Of a DNA stretch of 64,000 nucleotides, positions 47,438-57,052 are shown piece by piece. A program made the position numbers and the translations under genes. Where the stretch lies: the NCBI GenBank assembly GCA_003168375.1, contig PMSI01000001.1, positions 868,001 through 932,000 of the forward strand, written 5' to 3'. The stretch is from Vulcanimicrobiota bacterium (GTDB taxonomy: Bacteria > Vulcanimicrobiota > Vulcanimicrobiia > Vulcanimicrobiales > Vulcanimicrobiaceae). The number at the start of each line of letters is the position of its first letter. Within the stretch, counting starts at the first letter, position 1. The notes beneath the pieces were generated by a model, which saw nothing but the letters and a program-made list of their open reading frames with translations, made no database searches and was not told the origin of the DNA.

Positions 47438-49453
47438 ATGCCGCTCCGCCGCATCGTCGTCATCGCGCTTAGTATCGCGATGCTCAGTGCCACCATCCCG
47501 GCACCCGTGCTCGCGCTCCCGACCTCGACCGAGGTCAATATCGGGAAAGAGTACGACAAGCAGATCACCGACACGAACGTGATCGTGACGGACCCGCTGC
47601 TCAACCAGTGGGTCAACGACATCTCGAACAAGCTGTGGGCGCAGACCGCGCGCAAGGACGTCCCGTACTCGATCAAGATCCTGGACGTCTCCGATATCAA
47701 TGCCTTCTCGACGCTGGGCGGCTACATCTACATCAACGAGGGAACGCTGGACTTCGTCCAGAGCGACGATGAGCTGGCCGGGATCATCGGTCACGAGACG
47801 GGTCACATCGAGCGCCGCCACGCCGTGACGTCGAACAACAAAGCGTCGATCCTCAACGTGCTGTTCGGCGTGGCGTCGCTGTTCTCGCCGTTCCTGTACC
47901 GCTTCGGTCAGATCTTCCAAGCCGGGGCCCTCGCCCGCATCTCGCGCGACGACGAGAACGAGGCCGACAAGTACGGTCTCATGCTGATGGCGCGCGCCGG
48001 CTACGATCCGGACGCGATGCACTCGTTCATGGCGCACCTCGGCGCGCTCGACCTCGAGAGCCACGACCTGGTCTCGAAATACCTCGCCGATCACCCCGAC
48101 TCGAAGAAGCGGCTCGCAAACTTGAACGGCGATCCGGAGCTCAACCCGCAGCTGCGCACCGACGACCAGCGCGTCGCCCAGGCGATCCACGACTTCGACA
48201 CCGGGCGTTACAACATCGCGGCGATGAAGTTCTCCGACGTGCTGAAGCGGCGTCCCGACGACGCGACCGCGCGCTTCCAGCTCGGCCAGTCGCAGCTCGC
48301 GCTGGGCCAGCTCTCGAAGGGCGAACAGAACCTCGCCGCGGCCGCCGAGAAGGTCTCGCCGCAAGCCAAGGCGCTCGCCGACGTGCGCATCAAAGCGCTT
48401 CGCGACGCGGAGCGGCGCATGAACCTGATGCACCCCGATCTGGAGCCGCTGCGCGCGCAGATCGCAACCGGTTTGGCGAACGAGACGCAAGCCTCGACGG
48501 CGATCGGCACGCGCCGCAAGGAAGGCGTCGACCAGATCAAGTCGCTCCGCGGGCGTATCCAGAACATCGTGTTCGGCATGCCCGACCTCTCGCGCATACA
48601 GCCCCGCAAAGACTCGCGTCTCGACACGCTGGTGCACAACATCAACACGATGTCGAAGTCGCTCGACACCGCGACGAACAAGGCGTCCGAGACGATCGGC
48701 GGCGTCGGTTCGCTGGAGCGCAACAAAGAAGGCGGCCTGCTCAAGGAGAACGCGGACATCCTCAACGAGCTGCAGGCACCGCTGAAGCTCGACAACCCGC
48801 CGCCGCAAGCGCTCTCGACGTTCCCCGCGTACCCGCGGATGCTCGCATCGGTCGGCGCCGCCGACGCCGACATGGTGCGCGGCGTCGATGCGGCACGCGC
48901 GTCGCTCGCGATGCTCGACATTGGGCTCGGCGACCTTGACCTGTTCGTGCAGGAGCTGCGCCACACGAACTTCGACGGCACCGGCGACATCGCACTGTCG
49001 GATTACAAGCGGCTGGAGCCGGTGATGACGAAGGCCGTCGACTCGTTGAACAAGGCTGCAGTCGGCGCGACGCAGGCCTCGCAGCTCTTCAACATGGCCC
49101 GCTGCCGCCAGCTCGAGACCCGGATCGACATGCTCGGGCTGCAAGAGTCGCCGGACCGCTACGCGACGTTCCAGCACGCGCTCGACGTGCGCTTCCACAC
49201 GAAGGGGGTCGACTATGTCGACCTCGCGCGCCAGGATCTGACGCCCGGCCAGGTCGCCGCGGCGGTGATCGTCGGCGCCGACACGAACGCCGCCGCGCCG
49301 GCGATCCTCGCCGAGGCGAAGGCGACCGGGAAGAGCGTCATCGACCTCGCCAACGCGCGCGGGATGTACGCGCAGTCGCTGGAGATCTTCCTCGGCCTGG
49401 TCTATCTCGACTACACGGACGACCCCGACAAGGAAGCGCGCGGCCGGACGTAA
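47438..49453 (+). CDS. Exported M48 metalloprotease with TPR-like C-terminal region
   Basis: 671 residues. Signal peptide (RRIVVIALSIAMLSATIPAP). The M48 domain (about 35-220) has the zinc motif IIGHETGHIERRHA (HExxH) and the downstream Glu in DDENEADKYGLMLMARAGYD. The rest is helical: a TPR-like part (YNIAAMKFSDVLKRRPDDAT) and a coiled region to the C-terminus, as in BepA/YfgC but longer. BepA acts in outer-membrane protein quality control. GAGGA 7 nt before ATG 47438. The 200 bp to minC contain two 6-bp hairpins. Confidence 0.87.
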   Translation: MPLRRIVVIALSIAMLSATIPAPVLALPTSTEVNIGKEYDKQITDTNVIVTDPLLNQWVNDISNKLWAQTARKDVPYSIKILDVSDINAFSTLGGYIYINEGTLDFVQSDDELAGIIGHETGHIERRHAVTSNNKASILNVLFGVASLFSPFLYRFGQIFQAGALARISRDDENEADKYGLMLMARAGYDPDAMHSFMAHLGALDLESHDLVSKYLADHPDSKKRLANLNGDPELNPQLRTDDQRVAQAIHDFDTGRYNIAAMKFSDVLKRRPDDATARFQLGQSQLALGQLSKGEQNLAAAAEKVSPQAKALADVRIKALRDAERRMNLMHPDLEPLRAQIATGLANETQASTAIGTRRKEGVDQIKSLRGRIQNIVFGMPDLSRIQPRKDSRLDTLVHNINTMSKSLDTATNKASETIGGVGSLERNKEGGLLKENADILNELQAPLKLDNPPPQALSTFPAYPRMLASVGAADADMVRGVDAARASLAMLDIGLGDLDLFVQELRHTNFDGTGDIALSDYKRLEPVMTKAVDSLNKAAVGATQASQLFNMARCRQLETRIDMLGLQESPDRYATFQHALDVRFHTKGVDYVDLARQDLTPGQVAAAVIVGADTNAAAPAILAEAKATGKSVIDLANARGMYAQSLEIFLGLVYLDYTDDPDKEARGRT

Positions 49454-49485
49454 CCAGGCTCGGCCGGTCGGGGTAGGAGCGTACT

Positions 49486-50496
49486 GTGAACGCTGCCTCG
49501 GCCGCCGCAGCCTTCGAGCGTCTGCGCGGCTCGCTCAATACCGGAGCCGTCCACGCGGGCGCCCGCCGTCCGTTCAAGTTCTTCATGTGCGGCGACCCCG
49601 GGCTGCTCGGCGAGCTGCGGGCGATCCTGCTCGCGGGCCATGAGGGTGACTCGATCCCGTTCGAGGCAGCCGCCGCGTTCGAGACCCTCGATTTGCAGCG
49701 TAACGTCGACACGACCGACGCCCGGGCCGTCATCTGCGTCGCCCGGGCCGGCGACCGCGGCTCGCTCGGGCTCGACAAGCTCGCGCCTCTCCGCCTGCCC
49801 GTGCTGGTCCTGGTCGTCGACCGCGACGTGACCGCGCCGAGCGGGCCGGTGCAGGCTCCGGGGCCGGGCGGCGTCGAGGAGTACGTCGTCGACCGGCTCG
49901 CGCTCGACGTGCTGCGCGGCCGCTTCCTGCCGCACCTGATCGACTGTTGCAAGGGTATCGAAGTCGCGGTCGGGCGCAGGCTGCCGCCGCTGCGGGATAC
50001 GGTCGCCGCCAAGCTGACGCGCGACGCCGCGATGGCGGCGCTCAAGGTCGCGGGCGCGAGTGCGCTGATCGATCACGTGCCGATTCTGGGGATCGTGCTG
50101 GGCGCATTCGCCTCGGGCGCCGATATGTTCGCGATCACCGGGATCCAGATGAACCTGATGCTCAACATCGGCGCGACCTACGGCCGCGATCCCGACCTCT
50201 CGCAGATGTGGGCGCTGCTGCCGGTCGTCGGCGGCGGGTTCGGCTGGCGCGCTCTCGCGCGCGAGCTCTCGGGCTTCATCCCGGTCGGCGGAGTCTTCAT
50301 CAAGGCGGCGATCGCGTACGCCGGGACGGTGGTCGTCGGCGAAGGCGTCGCGTTCTTCTATCGCAACGGCCGGCAGATGGGGGTCGAGGACGCGTCGCGC
50401 GTCTACGACGACGCCAAGGCATCGGCGATGACGTTCGCGCGCGAGATCCTGACGCGTTTCCGCGGCAGCGGCGGGAACGGCGACCCGAAGAGCTAG
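49486..50496 (+). CDS. DUF697-like membrane protein of unknown function
   Basis: 336 residues. The N-terminal 130 residues form an alpha/beta segment with GTPase-like topology (FKFFMCGDPGLLGELRAIL, RLPVLVLVVDRDV) but no usable P-loop. The C-terminal half resembles the YcjF/DUF697 membrane module: LIDHVPILGIVLGAFASGAD, then MNLMLNIGATYGRDPD, then FIPVGGVFIKAAIAYAGTVVVGEG (three to four hydrophobic stretches). GTG 49486 has AGGAG about 7 nt upstream. It follows the M48 gene by 32 nt and is probably in the same operon. Looks like a Ras-like/DUF697 protein whose GTPase half has degenerated. Confidence 0.65.
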   Translation: MNAASAAAAFERLRGSLNTGAVHAGARRPFKFFMCGDPGLLGELRAILLAGHEGDSIPFEAAAAFETLDLQRNVDTTDARAVICVARAGDRGSLGLDKLAPLRLPVLVLVVDRDVTAPSGPVQAPGPGGVEEYVVDRLALDVLRGRFLPHLIDCCKGIEVAVGRRLPPLRDTVAAKLTRDAAMAALKVAGASALIDHVPILGIVLGAFASGADMFAITGIQMNLMLNIGATYGRDPDLSQMWALLPVVGGGFGWRALARELSGFIPVGGVFIKAAIAYAGTVVVGEGVAFFYRNGRQMGVEDASRVYDDAKASAMTFAREILTRFRGSGGNGDPKS

Positions 50497-50512
50497 CCGG
50501 CGCGCGACGCGC

Positions 50513-51235
50513 TCAGGGGCGGGTGACGAACTCCAGCAGCGACTCGTCGTCCAGGTGCGCGTACGAGGCCAGTAACGTCGGACGAATGCGCTCGGCGAGC
50601 TGCGCGGCGAGGCGGGCGCGCGCCGTACGGTCGAGACCGGCGCGGCGCGCGAGGAAACGCTCGATCAGGACGCGATCGCCTTCGGCGAGCCCCGTGTCGG
50701 CGCGCAGCCGCCGCGACAGGTAGGCGTCGAGATCGGGGACGGCGTCGGCGCGGTCGCGCACGACGATCGTCCCGGCCGCGAAATCGCCGAGCCGCTTGTT
50801 CTCCTTCGAGATCAGCGCGCTGATCGCGGAGAGCGTGTACCCGCCAAGCGCGACCTCGGCGATCCGCACCAGATTGCGGATCACCGCGGCGCCCGGATCG
50901 ATCGGGAAACCGCCGTCGCGGACGACGCGCAGCCCGAGCGCGCGCTTCCCCGGTGTGCGGCCGGACCACCAGGTCTCGAAGACGATGAACCAGCCGAAGA
51001 AGATCACGAAGAACGCTGCGACCGCGAGCGCGATCAGCCAGGCGCCCAGGTTCTTGCCGAACGCGAACCGCGCGATCAGCGGCGAGATGAGCGCGTAGGC
51101 GACGAGCAATACGATGACGACCACGAACTGCGCGAGGACGTCGAGGCTGACCGCCAGGAACCGGCTGCCGAGCCCCGCCAGCTCGTACCGGATCTCGACC
51201 GCCTCCCCCGTCCTCACGTCAACGCTGCGCTCCAC
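50513..51235 (-). CDS. RDD family membrane protein
   Basis: 240 residues. GLGSRFLAVSLDVLAQFVVV is the RDD first helix with Arg and Asp, followed by a second helix (FVIFFGWFIVFETWWSGRTP) and GKRALGLRVVRDGG, the RDD signature. The last 80 residues are a soluble extension. GTG 51235 gives ERSVDVRTGEAVEIRYELAG, the usual lead for this group. RDD genes next to spoIIM-like and moxR/DUF58 genes are common, but the function is unknown. Only 22 bp separate it from the divergent spoIIM-like start. Confidence 0.8.
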   Translation of the reverse strand: MERSVDVRTGEAVEIRYELAGLGSRFLAVSLDVLAQFVVVIVLLVAYALISPLIARFAFGKNLGAWLIALAVAAFFVIFFGWFIVFETWWSGRTPGKRALGLRVVRDGGFPIDPGAAVIRNLVRIAEVALGGYTLSAISALISKENKRLGDFAAGTIVVRDRADAVPDLDAYLSRRLRADTGLAEGDRVLIERFLARRAGLDRTARARLAAQLAERIRPTLLASYAHLDDESLLEFVTRP

Positions 51236-51257
51236 GCGGGCGATGTACGCGACCGGG

Positions 51258-52283
51258 ATGCGAACGTCCCGGCACGAAGTCTTCCGGATGCGGGAGCGGC
51301 GGTTTGTGGCGGCGCGGCGTGCGCGCTGGGACCGGCTGGCGGCGCTGGTCGACCGAGCGGCGGGGAAGGGAGTGCGGTCGCTGTCGGCGGGCGAGATCGA
51401 CGAGCTCGCGCTGGCGTACCGCGCTGCGACCAGCGACCTCGCCGTCGCGCGCACGCGCGGTGAAGACCCGGTGATCCTCGATCACCTCAACCGCCTCACC
51501 GCGCGCGCCCACTCGGTGGTCTACGTCGCGACCGCGCGCACCGGGTGGCACCGCTTCGTCGACTTCGTCGTGCGCGGATTTCCGCGCGAGGTGCGCCGTT
51601 CGTGGGCCCCGATCGTCTTCTGCGCGGTGGTGACGATCCTGTCGGCGTTCGTCGCGTACGGCTCGGTCGCCGCCGATCCCGCGAACGCCCGCGCGCTGCT
51701 CCCCGGGATGCAGCTTCCGCGCGTCACCAAGGCACTGCACGACTCGAACTTCGGGTTCGACCGCGCGGACTCGCCGGCGGTGGCCTCGATGGTCATCACC
51801 AACAACGTCCGCGTCGCTGCGATCGCGTTCGCCGGCGGGATGACCGGCGGGCTGCTCACCGGCTGGATCATCTTGACCAACGGCCTGATGGTCGGCGCGC
51901 TGGCTGCGCTCTACGCGCACGCCGGCTTCGGCCCCGATTTCTGGGCGACGATCGCTCCGCACGGCGTGATCGAACTGACCGCGATTCAGATCGCCGGCGG
52001 CGCCGGGCTCGTGCTCGCGGGCGGCTATCTCCGGCCGGGCCGCGCGCGGCGCGTCGATGCGCTGACCCTCGCCGCGCGGCGCGCCGGAACGCTCGTGCTC
52101 GGCGTCGCGCTGCTCCTGTGCGTGGCCGGCACGATCGAGGGCTTCATCTCGCCGCAGCGGCTGTCGATCCCCGTCCGCGCCGCCGTCGGCGCGATCACCG
52201 CGATCGCGTTGCTGGCGTACCTCCTCGGAGCCGGTACGCAGCGCGACGAACCCCGGACCGGCGAGACGCCTCTCCCCTCATAA
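51258..52283 (+). CDS. SpoIIM-like (stage II sporulation protein M) membrane protein
   Basis: About 341 residues. A helical cytoplasmic region (about 1-110, RRFVAARRARWDRLAALVDR) is followed by about six membrane helices: RRSWAPIVFCAVVTILSAFV, then ASMVITNNVRVAAIAFAGG and GPDFWATIAPHGVIELTAIQ, the SpoIIM/DUF95 signatures. There is no sign of other sporulation genes; DUF95 proteins are widespread in non-sporulating bacteria. Starts at 51243, 51258 and 51288 are all possible, none with a clear Shine-Dalgarno. Convergent with the DUF58 gene, 6-nt overlap. Confidence 0.83.
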   Translation: MRTSRHEVFRMRERRFVAARRARWDRLAALVDRAAGKGVRSLSAGEIDELALAYRAATSDLAVARTRGEDPVILDHLNRLTARAHSVVYVATARTGWHRFVDFVVRGFPREVRRSWAPIVFCAVVTILSAFVAYGSVAADPANARALLPGMQLPRVTKALHDSNFGFDRADSPAVASMVITNNVRVAAIAFAGGMTGGLLTGWIILTNGLMVGALAALYAHAGFGPDFWATIAPHGVIELTAIQIAGGAGLVLAGGYLRPGRARRVDALTLAARRAGTLVLGVALLLCVAGTIEGFISPQRLSIPVRAAVGAITAIALLAYLLGAGTQRDEPRTGETPLPS

Positions 52284-53585
52284 GAGACCGCGCGTCTTCA
52301 CGTCGACGTAGGCGTCGAGCAGGGCGATGGTGAGCTCCGCCGCCGGGACGTCGACGACCAGGATTCCGCGCTCGCGCAGCGCCGCGACGGCACGCGCGCG
52401 CTCGTCGGCCAGCGTCGCCGCGACGGCGGCGCGATAGGCGTCGTCGCTCTCGCGCGGCGTGCGGCGCAGGGCCTGCGCGATCGCCGCGTCGTTCATCAGC
52501 ACGACCAGCACCAAGTGGCGCGTCGTGAGCAGTTTCGCCGCGCCGAGGACCGTGCTCGACGCGACCGGATCGAAGAGGTCGGTGAAGAGCACGACCAAGC
52601 TGCGCCGGCGCAGGGAGTGCTCGATCTCGAGAAACGCGCGCTCGTAGTCGGCCTCTTCGAAGCGCGGCTCGAGGTCGGAGAGCACGTCGGCAAGCTTTGC
52701 GCTGTGCTCCGTCCCGCTCCCCGGCGCGACGCGCGCGAGCACTGTACCGGCGAACGCGACGACGCCGACGCGGTCGGCGGCGAGCCGTGCCATCGCCGCG
52801 ATCGCGAGCGCCGCCGCGACCGCGTAGTCGAGCTTGCGCCGGTCACCGAGCCGCGCGCTCATCAGACGGCCGGCGTCGATCGCGACGACGATCTGCTGCG
52901 CGCGCTCGACCTCGTACTGCGCGACCATCGGCTTGCCGCGCCGCGCCGAAGCCTTCCAGTCGATCGACCGGAACGAGTCGTCCGGCGTGTACTCGCGCAG
53001 GCTGGCGAACTCGCCGCCGGTGCCGCGCCTGCGCAACCGCCGCAGGCCCGATTCGATCAGCTTGGTGCGCGCGACCAGGTCGCCGCTGCGGTCGAGCGCG
53101 GAGAGGTCGGGGAGCACCCGCAGCGCGACGGGCGCGCGAAACGCCCGCCGCAGCTCGACGATGCCGAGCCGCGAGAGGATGCGCGCGTGGTACGACCGGA
53201 GCGCCGTGCGGCCGCGCTCGCGCGGCACGACGCCGAGCGTCACGGTGGCGCGGGCGCGCGGCGGGAGCACGGCGCGCGCCTCGGCGAGATCGATCGCGAG
53301 CCGCTCCGCCGGCGCTTCGACGAGCGCGATACGGCGCTCGGTGTTCGCACGGTTGACGATCTCGTAGGTGAACACGTCGCGTCGCGCGAGCGAGAGGCGC
53401 GGCGGTACGATCCGTTCGATCTGCACCTCGCCCTGCAGCAGCACCGCGTCGAGCGCGATCATCAGCGCGAAGACCGCGAGCGCGATCGCCAGCGCGAACG
53501 GCCATGACGTGAAGCGCGCCAGAACGTACGCCAGCGCCGCGAGGACGAGCAACAGCGTGATCCCTCGCGGCGCGATCCGAGGCAT
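52278..53585 (-). CDS. DUF58 (vWA-like) protein
   Basis: 435 residues. Two N-terminal membrane helices (about 10-48), a beta-rich extracytoplasmic-like segment, and the DUF58 signature FASLREYTPDDSFRSIDWKA (about 200-219), then a vWA-like domain with the MIDAS-like strand IVVAIDAGRLMS and SLVVLFTDLFDP. DUF58 proteins pair with MoxR ATPases. ATG 53585 lies three bases after the moxR stop. Confidence 0.9.
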   Translation of the reverse strand: MPRIAPRGITLLLVLAALAYVLARFTSWPFALAIALAVFALMIALDAVLLQGEVQIERIVPPRLSLARRDVFTYEIVNRANTERRIALVEAPAERLAIDLAEARAVLPPRARATVTLGVVPRERGRTALRSYHARILSRLGIVELRRAFRAPVALRVLPDLSALDRSGDLVARTKLIESGLRRLRRRGTGGEFASLREYTPDDSFRSIDWKASARRGKPMVAQYEVERAQQIVVAIDAGRLMSARLGDRRKLDYAVAAALAIAAMARLAADRVGVVAFAGTVLARVAPGSGTEHSAKLADVLSDLEPRFEEADYERAFLEIEHSLRRRSLVVLFTDLFDPVASSTVLGAAKLLTTRHLVLVVLMNDAAIAQALRRTPRESDDAYRAAVAATLADERARAVAALRERGILVVDVPAAELTIALLDAYVDVKTRGLL

Positions 53586-53588
53586 GTT

Positions 53589-54545
53589 TTATTCTTCCGG
53601 GGCGCGGACGCTCGCGAGGATCTGCGCGATCACCGCGTCCGCAGAGGTCCCGTCGAGCTCGGCCTCGGGACGCACGATGATGCGGTGCGCGAGGACCAGC
53701 GGTGCGACGTTCTTCACGTCGTCCGGCGTCGCGAACGAGCGGCCGTCGAGATAGGCCGCGGACTGCGTCGCGACGATCAGGCCGAGCGCCGCACGCGGGC
53801 TCGCTCCGAGCGCGACATCGGCGGAACTGCGCGTCGCGGCGATGATGTTGTAGACGTAGCCTTGCAGCGATTCCGCGACGTGGATCGTGCGGACGGCTCG
53901 CTGCGCGGCCAGCAGCTCGGCGGCATCGACGACGGCGTCGACGCCCATCGCGTCGAGGTTGCGCGCGTCGAAGCCGGCGACCGCGCGCGCGATCAGCGCG
54001 CGCTCGTCGGCCGGCGACGGATACCCCGTGCGGACGCGCACGAGAAAGCGGTCGAGCTGCGCTTCAGGGAGCGGGTACGTACCTTCGAACTCGACAGGGT
54101 TCTGCGTCGCGCAGACGAGAAACGGCGCCGGCAGCTCGTAGGTGGTGCCGTCGATCGTGACGCTTCGCTCCTCCATCGCTTCGAGCAGCGCGGCCTGCGT
54201 CTTCGGCGGCGTCCGGTTGATCTCGTCGGCGAGCAGGACGTTGCAGAACACCGGCCCTCGGCGCAGCGAGAACGTCGCGCTGCGCTGATCGAACACCGTC
54301 GTCCCGACGACGTCCGACGGCATCAGGTCCGGCGTGAACTGGATCCGCCCGTAGGCGACGCCGAGCAGCCGCGAGATGACCCGCACGGTGAGCGTCTTCG
54401 CCGTCCCCGGAACGCCTTCGATCAGCGCGTGTCCGCCGGAGAGCAGTGCGACGGTCAGCGCGAAGCCGGTGCGCTCACCGCCGACGACGACGCGCGCCAG
54501 TCCCTCTCGCAGGCGTTGCGAAACGTCGGTCGGGGTTGGTTGCAC
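53589..54545 (-). CDS. MoxR family AAA ATPase
   Basis: 318 residues, the standard MoxR length. Walker A LIEGVPGTAKTLTV, Walker B NVLLADEINRTPPKTQAALLEAMEE, sensor segment VCATQNPVEFEGTYPLPEAQLDRF. MoxR proteins act as chaperone-like ATPases with vWA/DUF58 partners. GTG 54545 is chosen for its AGGAG 8 nt upstream. It overlaps the DUF4350 gene by 71 nt. Confidence 0.92.
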   Translation of the reverse strand: MQPTPTDVSQRLREGLARVVVGGERTGFALTVALLSGGHALIEGVPGTAKTLTVRVISRLLGVAYGRIQFTPDLMPSDVVGTTVFDQRSATFSLRRGPVFCNVLLADEINRTPPKTQAALLEAMEERSVTIDGTTYELPAPFLVCATQNPVEFEGTYPLPEAQLDRFLVRVRTGYPSPADERALIARAVAGFDARNLDAMGVDAVVDAAELLAAQRAVRTIHVAESLQGYVYNIIAATRSSADVALGASPRAALGLIVATQSAAYLDGRSFATPDDVKNVAPLVLAHRIIVRPEAELDGTSADAVIAQILASVRAPEE

Positions 54546-55620
54546 GGACGGTCTCCTCTCGGGCGGTTCGGGCCAGGACGGCGACGGCGACGAGCGCATC
54601 GTCGCGGGTCAGCGGTTCGGTTTGCGCGGCGTTCAGACGCACCGCGAGCGCCGCGTTCTCCGGCGTGCGCGGTGCCCGCTCGAGCGAGCGGCGCGCATCG
54701 CGGATCAGCGCGTCGCGCGCATGATCCCGCGCCTGCGCACGCGCGTACAACGCGGCGACGGCGTCGACGAACTCTTCGGAGGTCGGTTCGCGCGCCGGGC
54801 GCAGGCGGACCGCCGGTCCGAGCGGGACGATCCCGTAGGCCAGCCAGAGCAGGCCGGCGAGCGCGGCGATCGCCAGGGCGAGCAGCTCGGGCGGGGTGAG
54901 CGCGCGATACCATGGTTTCTCGACGATGTCGCCGCGTACGGCTTCGTCGAACGCGACGGTGCCGCCCGGCCGGCCGGGTCGCGCGATCAGATACGCCAGC
55001 CGCGCGTCGTCCGCGTGTCCGATCGCACCGTTTTCGAACAGCGTCGCATCCGCGGCGCCGACGACCTCGCCTCGGCCGGAGCGGTAGCGGACGACCAGCG
55101 CCCCGGAGCGGTCGCCGAGCAACTGCTCGACGTGGGCGCCTTTTATGGGGACCAGCCGCTCAGTTCCGCGCGCGTTCAGCGTGGCCACGTACGGCGCCCA
55201 CCCGCCCCGCAGCGGGCCGCGATCGGCGGGCTTGTCCTCGAGCAGCACGCGCTCGCCCTTGACGTCATCCTTGTCCACGCTCGGCGTCTGGCCGATGTCG
55301 ACGAGCCGGCCGCCGCCGCGCACCCATGCACGCAGCGCGTCGCGTTCCGCGGCGTTCCAGCGGTGCTCGAGCGAATCGTCGGGGAACGCGACGACCAGCG
55401 TGTCGATCCCGCTCCCCGCGAGCGCGTCGTGATGCCGCCGGAATCGTTCGACGTGGACGCCCTCACGGGCCAGCAGCTCGTACCACGCACGGTATCCGCC
55501 GAAGCTGAAGTCTCCGCTGGCACGCGTCGCCGCCGCCGGCGGTTCGGTGCGGTAGGCAAACAGCGACGCGGCCAGCAGTGCCAGCAGCGCCAGGCCGGCG
55601 ATGATGTAGTCGCGTCTCAT
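54475..55620 (-). CDS. DUF4350 domain membrane protein
   Basis: 381 residues: N-terminal membrane helix (YIIAGLALLALLAASLFAY), extracytoplasmic DUF4350 region (FGGYRAWYELLAREGVHVER, then ALRAWVRGGGRLVDIGQ and AFDEAVRGD), a second helix (LLALAIAALAGLLWLAYG, about 265) and a cytoplasmic tail. The GATase-like fold lacks a catalytic Cys. The family co-occurs with MoxR, DUF58 and DUF4129. The ATG overlaps the DUF4129 stop by four bases. Confidence 0.8.
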   Translation of the reverse strand: MRRDYIIAGLALLALLAASLFAYRTEPPAAATRASGDFSFGGYRAWYELLAREGVHVERFRRHHDALAGSGIDTLVVAFPDDSLEHRWNAAERDALRAWVRGGGRLVDIGQTPSVDKDDVKGERVLLEDKPADRGPLRGGWAPYVATLNARGTERLVPIKGAHVEQLLGDRSGALVVRYRSGRGEVVGAADATLFENGAIGHADDARLAYLIARPGRPGGTVAFDEAVRGDIVEKPWYRALTPPELLALAIAALAGLLWLAYGIVPLGPAVRLRPAREPTSEEFVDAVAALYARAQARDHARDALIRDARRSLERAPRTPENAALAVRLNAAQTEPLTRDDALVAVAVLARTAREETVRATNPDRRFATPARGTGARRRRR

Positions 55621-56225
55621 GCCGGCGCGATGACCCGGTCGTACGCTTCGCGCATCCGCGCGACCAGCGCCGCATCGACGCCGCGGTCGCCGAACAGCGC
55701 GTCGACCGCGTCACGCGCGAACGCGTCGAAGCTCGCGTCGCGCACCATGCGGCGCCACTCGCCGGGCGTGCGCGCCGCGTCGAAGCGCACGCGGCCGGCT
55801 TCGTCGAGCGCGCGCAGCGCCGACGCCCACAGCAGCGCCGCCGCCTCGTGATGACGTCCGGCGGACGCGGACTCGAGCGCGCGCGCGAGCAGGGTGCGAG
55901 CATCGGCGTCGAAGCCGCTCGCCGCCGGCAGCGCGTCACCGCGCGCACGGCGCCAACGGATGCGCGTCGCGAACCGCGCGACCACGACCGTCACCAGGAC
56001 GACGATCGCGATCAGCACCACGGTGCCGATCACCGTCGTCACCCGGCTGTTGCCGGTGATGTGTTTCAGCGGCTCCGTGATGAGATTCCACAGCTTCTGC
56101 AGCTCGTCGATGACGATCTCGTACCACGATTTCTCGTGAGAACGCTGCGCTGCGCGTTCGAAACGCCCGTCCGCGAGCACGCGCTGAACGACGGCGCGCG
56201 GATCGCCGTGCGGCCAAGGGTTCAC
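55617..56225 (-). CDS. DUF4129 domain membrane protein
   Basis: 202 residues. One membrane helix (TTVIGTVVLIAIVVLVTVVV, about 60-80) precedes the DUF4129 helical domain (DADARTLLARALESASAGRH, then TPGEWRRMV) typical of proteins neighbouring moxR. The amphipathic segment SWYEIVIDELQKLWNLITEP before the helix is also family-typical. GTG 56225 overlaps the upstream stop (GTGA). Confidence 0.78.
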   Translation of the reverse strand: MNPWPHGDPRAVVQRVLADGRFERAAQRSHEKSWYEIVIDELQKLWNLITEPLKHITGNSRVTTVIGTVVLIAIVVLVTVVVARFATRIRWRRARGDALPAASGFDADARTLLARALESASAGRHHEAAALLWASALRALDEAGRVRFDAARTPGEWRRMVRDASFDAFARDAVDALFGDRGVDAALVARMREAYDRVIAPA

Positions 56226-57052
56226 GCCGGCGCCTGTTCCAGCGCGGCCTGCAGATCGGTGCCTTCGCGCCGGTTGCGATAGTCGACGGCGGTAACGAAC
56301 CCCACCGCCGTTCCGAACGGTCCGAAGAGCGAATCCAAAAGCGGCTGGAAGACCCCGGTCAAGGGCTGGCCGGTGAGGGCGGCGATCTGGCGCACCACCG
56401 GCTCGGCGGCAAAGGGCAGCGCGACCGAGCCGATGAGCCATGCCACGCCGAGGAGCCCGCCGCGCCGGAGATCGCCGCTGAGAACTCGTTTGCCGGCAAC
56501 GACCAGCCCGCGGAGCGGGCCTCTCCGCTCGAGGATCGTCGTCGGGTACGCGACCACGACGACGGTGAGGAGCGGAGCAACGAGGAGCAGCACGGGCACT
56601 CCGACCGCCAAGCTCGCAACGATCGCACCTGCGGGTCCGCCCGCCCGACTCCCCAGACCGAACGCAACGAAGGCGAGACCGCCGGTGAGGGCGCTGATGA
56701 GGACAACCCCGACGAAGAAGACCAGATACGCGCCGGCCGACCGCGGAAAGTCACGCACCGCGGCGCCCAGCGACGACAGCATCCGCGTGGACGAGCCGGC
56801 TTCTCCGAACGTACGCACCAGTGCCGCGAACGCGACGGACGAGACCAACACTTCGGCCGCCATCATGCTATAGAATGCACCGTCGTCCACGGGGACGCGA
56901 CCCCGGTTCGCGGCCCGCGTGATGACGCCGGGTGCGGCATCCAGAGCGCTCAGCGCAACGACGACCTGCCAGCGCCGCACGCACAACACGACCGCGCGAT
57001 CGAAGACCTCCGCGATGGTGAGCGGGTGCTCGACGGCGGCGATCGGGTTCAC
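56222..57052 (-). CDS. Multipass membrane protein of unknown function (A)
   Basis: 276 residues with about six hydrophobic helices. It opens with MNPIAAVEHPLTIAEVFDRA, the pattern (LxxxEIFDRA) of a widespread family of integral-membrane proteins related to the glycerophosphodiester phosphodiesterase membrane domain; no enzyme motif is present. GTG start overlaps the upstream stop (GTGA). Together with the next gene it heads the moxR-DUF58 operon. Confidence 0.7.
   Translation of the reverse strand: MNPIAAVEHPLTIAEVFDRAVVLCVRRWQVVVALSALDAAPGVITRAANRGRVPVDDGAFYSMMAAEVLVSSVAFAALVRTFGEAGSSTRMLSSLGAAVRDFPRSAGAYLVFFVGVVLISALTGGLAFVAFGLGSRAGGPAGAIVASLAVGVPVLLLVAPLLTVVVVAYPTTILERRGPLRGLVVAGKRVLSGDLRRGGLLGVAWLIGSVALPFAAEPVVRQIAALTGQPLTGVFQPLLDSLFGPFGTAVGFVTAVDYRNRREGTDLQAALEQAPA

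Noticed and set aside
51258-52283. Evidence of sporulation from the SpoIIM homologue
   Set aside because: DUF95/SpoIIM proteins are common in non-sporulating bacteria beside RDD and MoxR genes, and no other sporulation gene is present.
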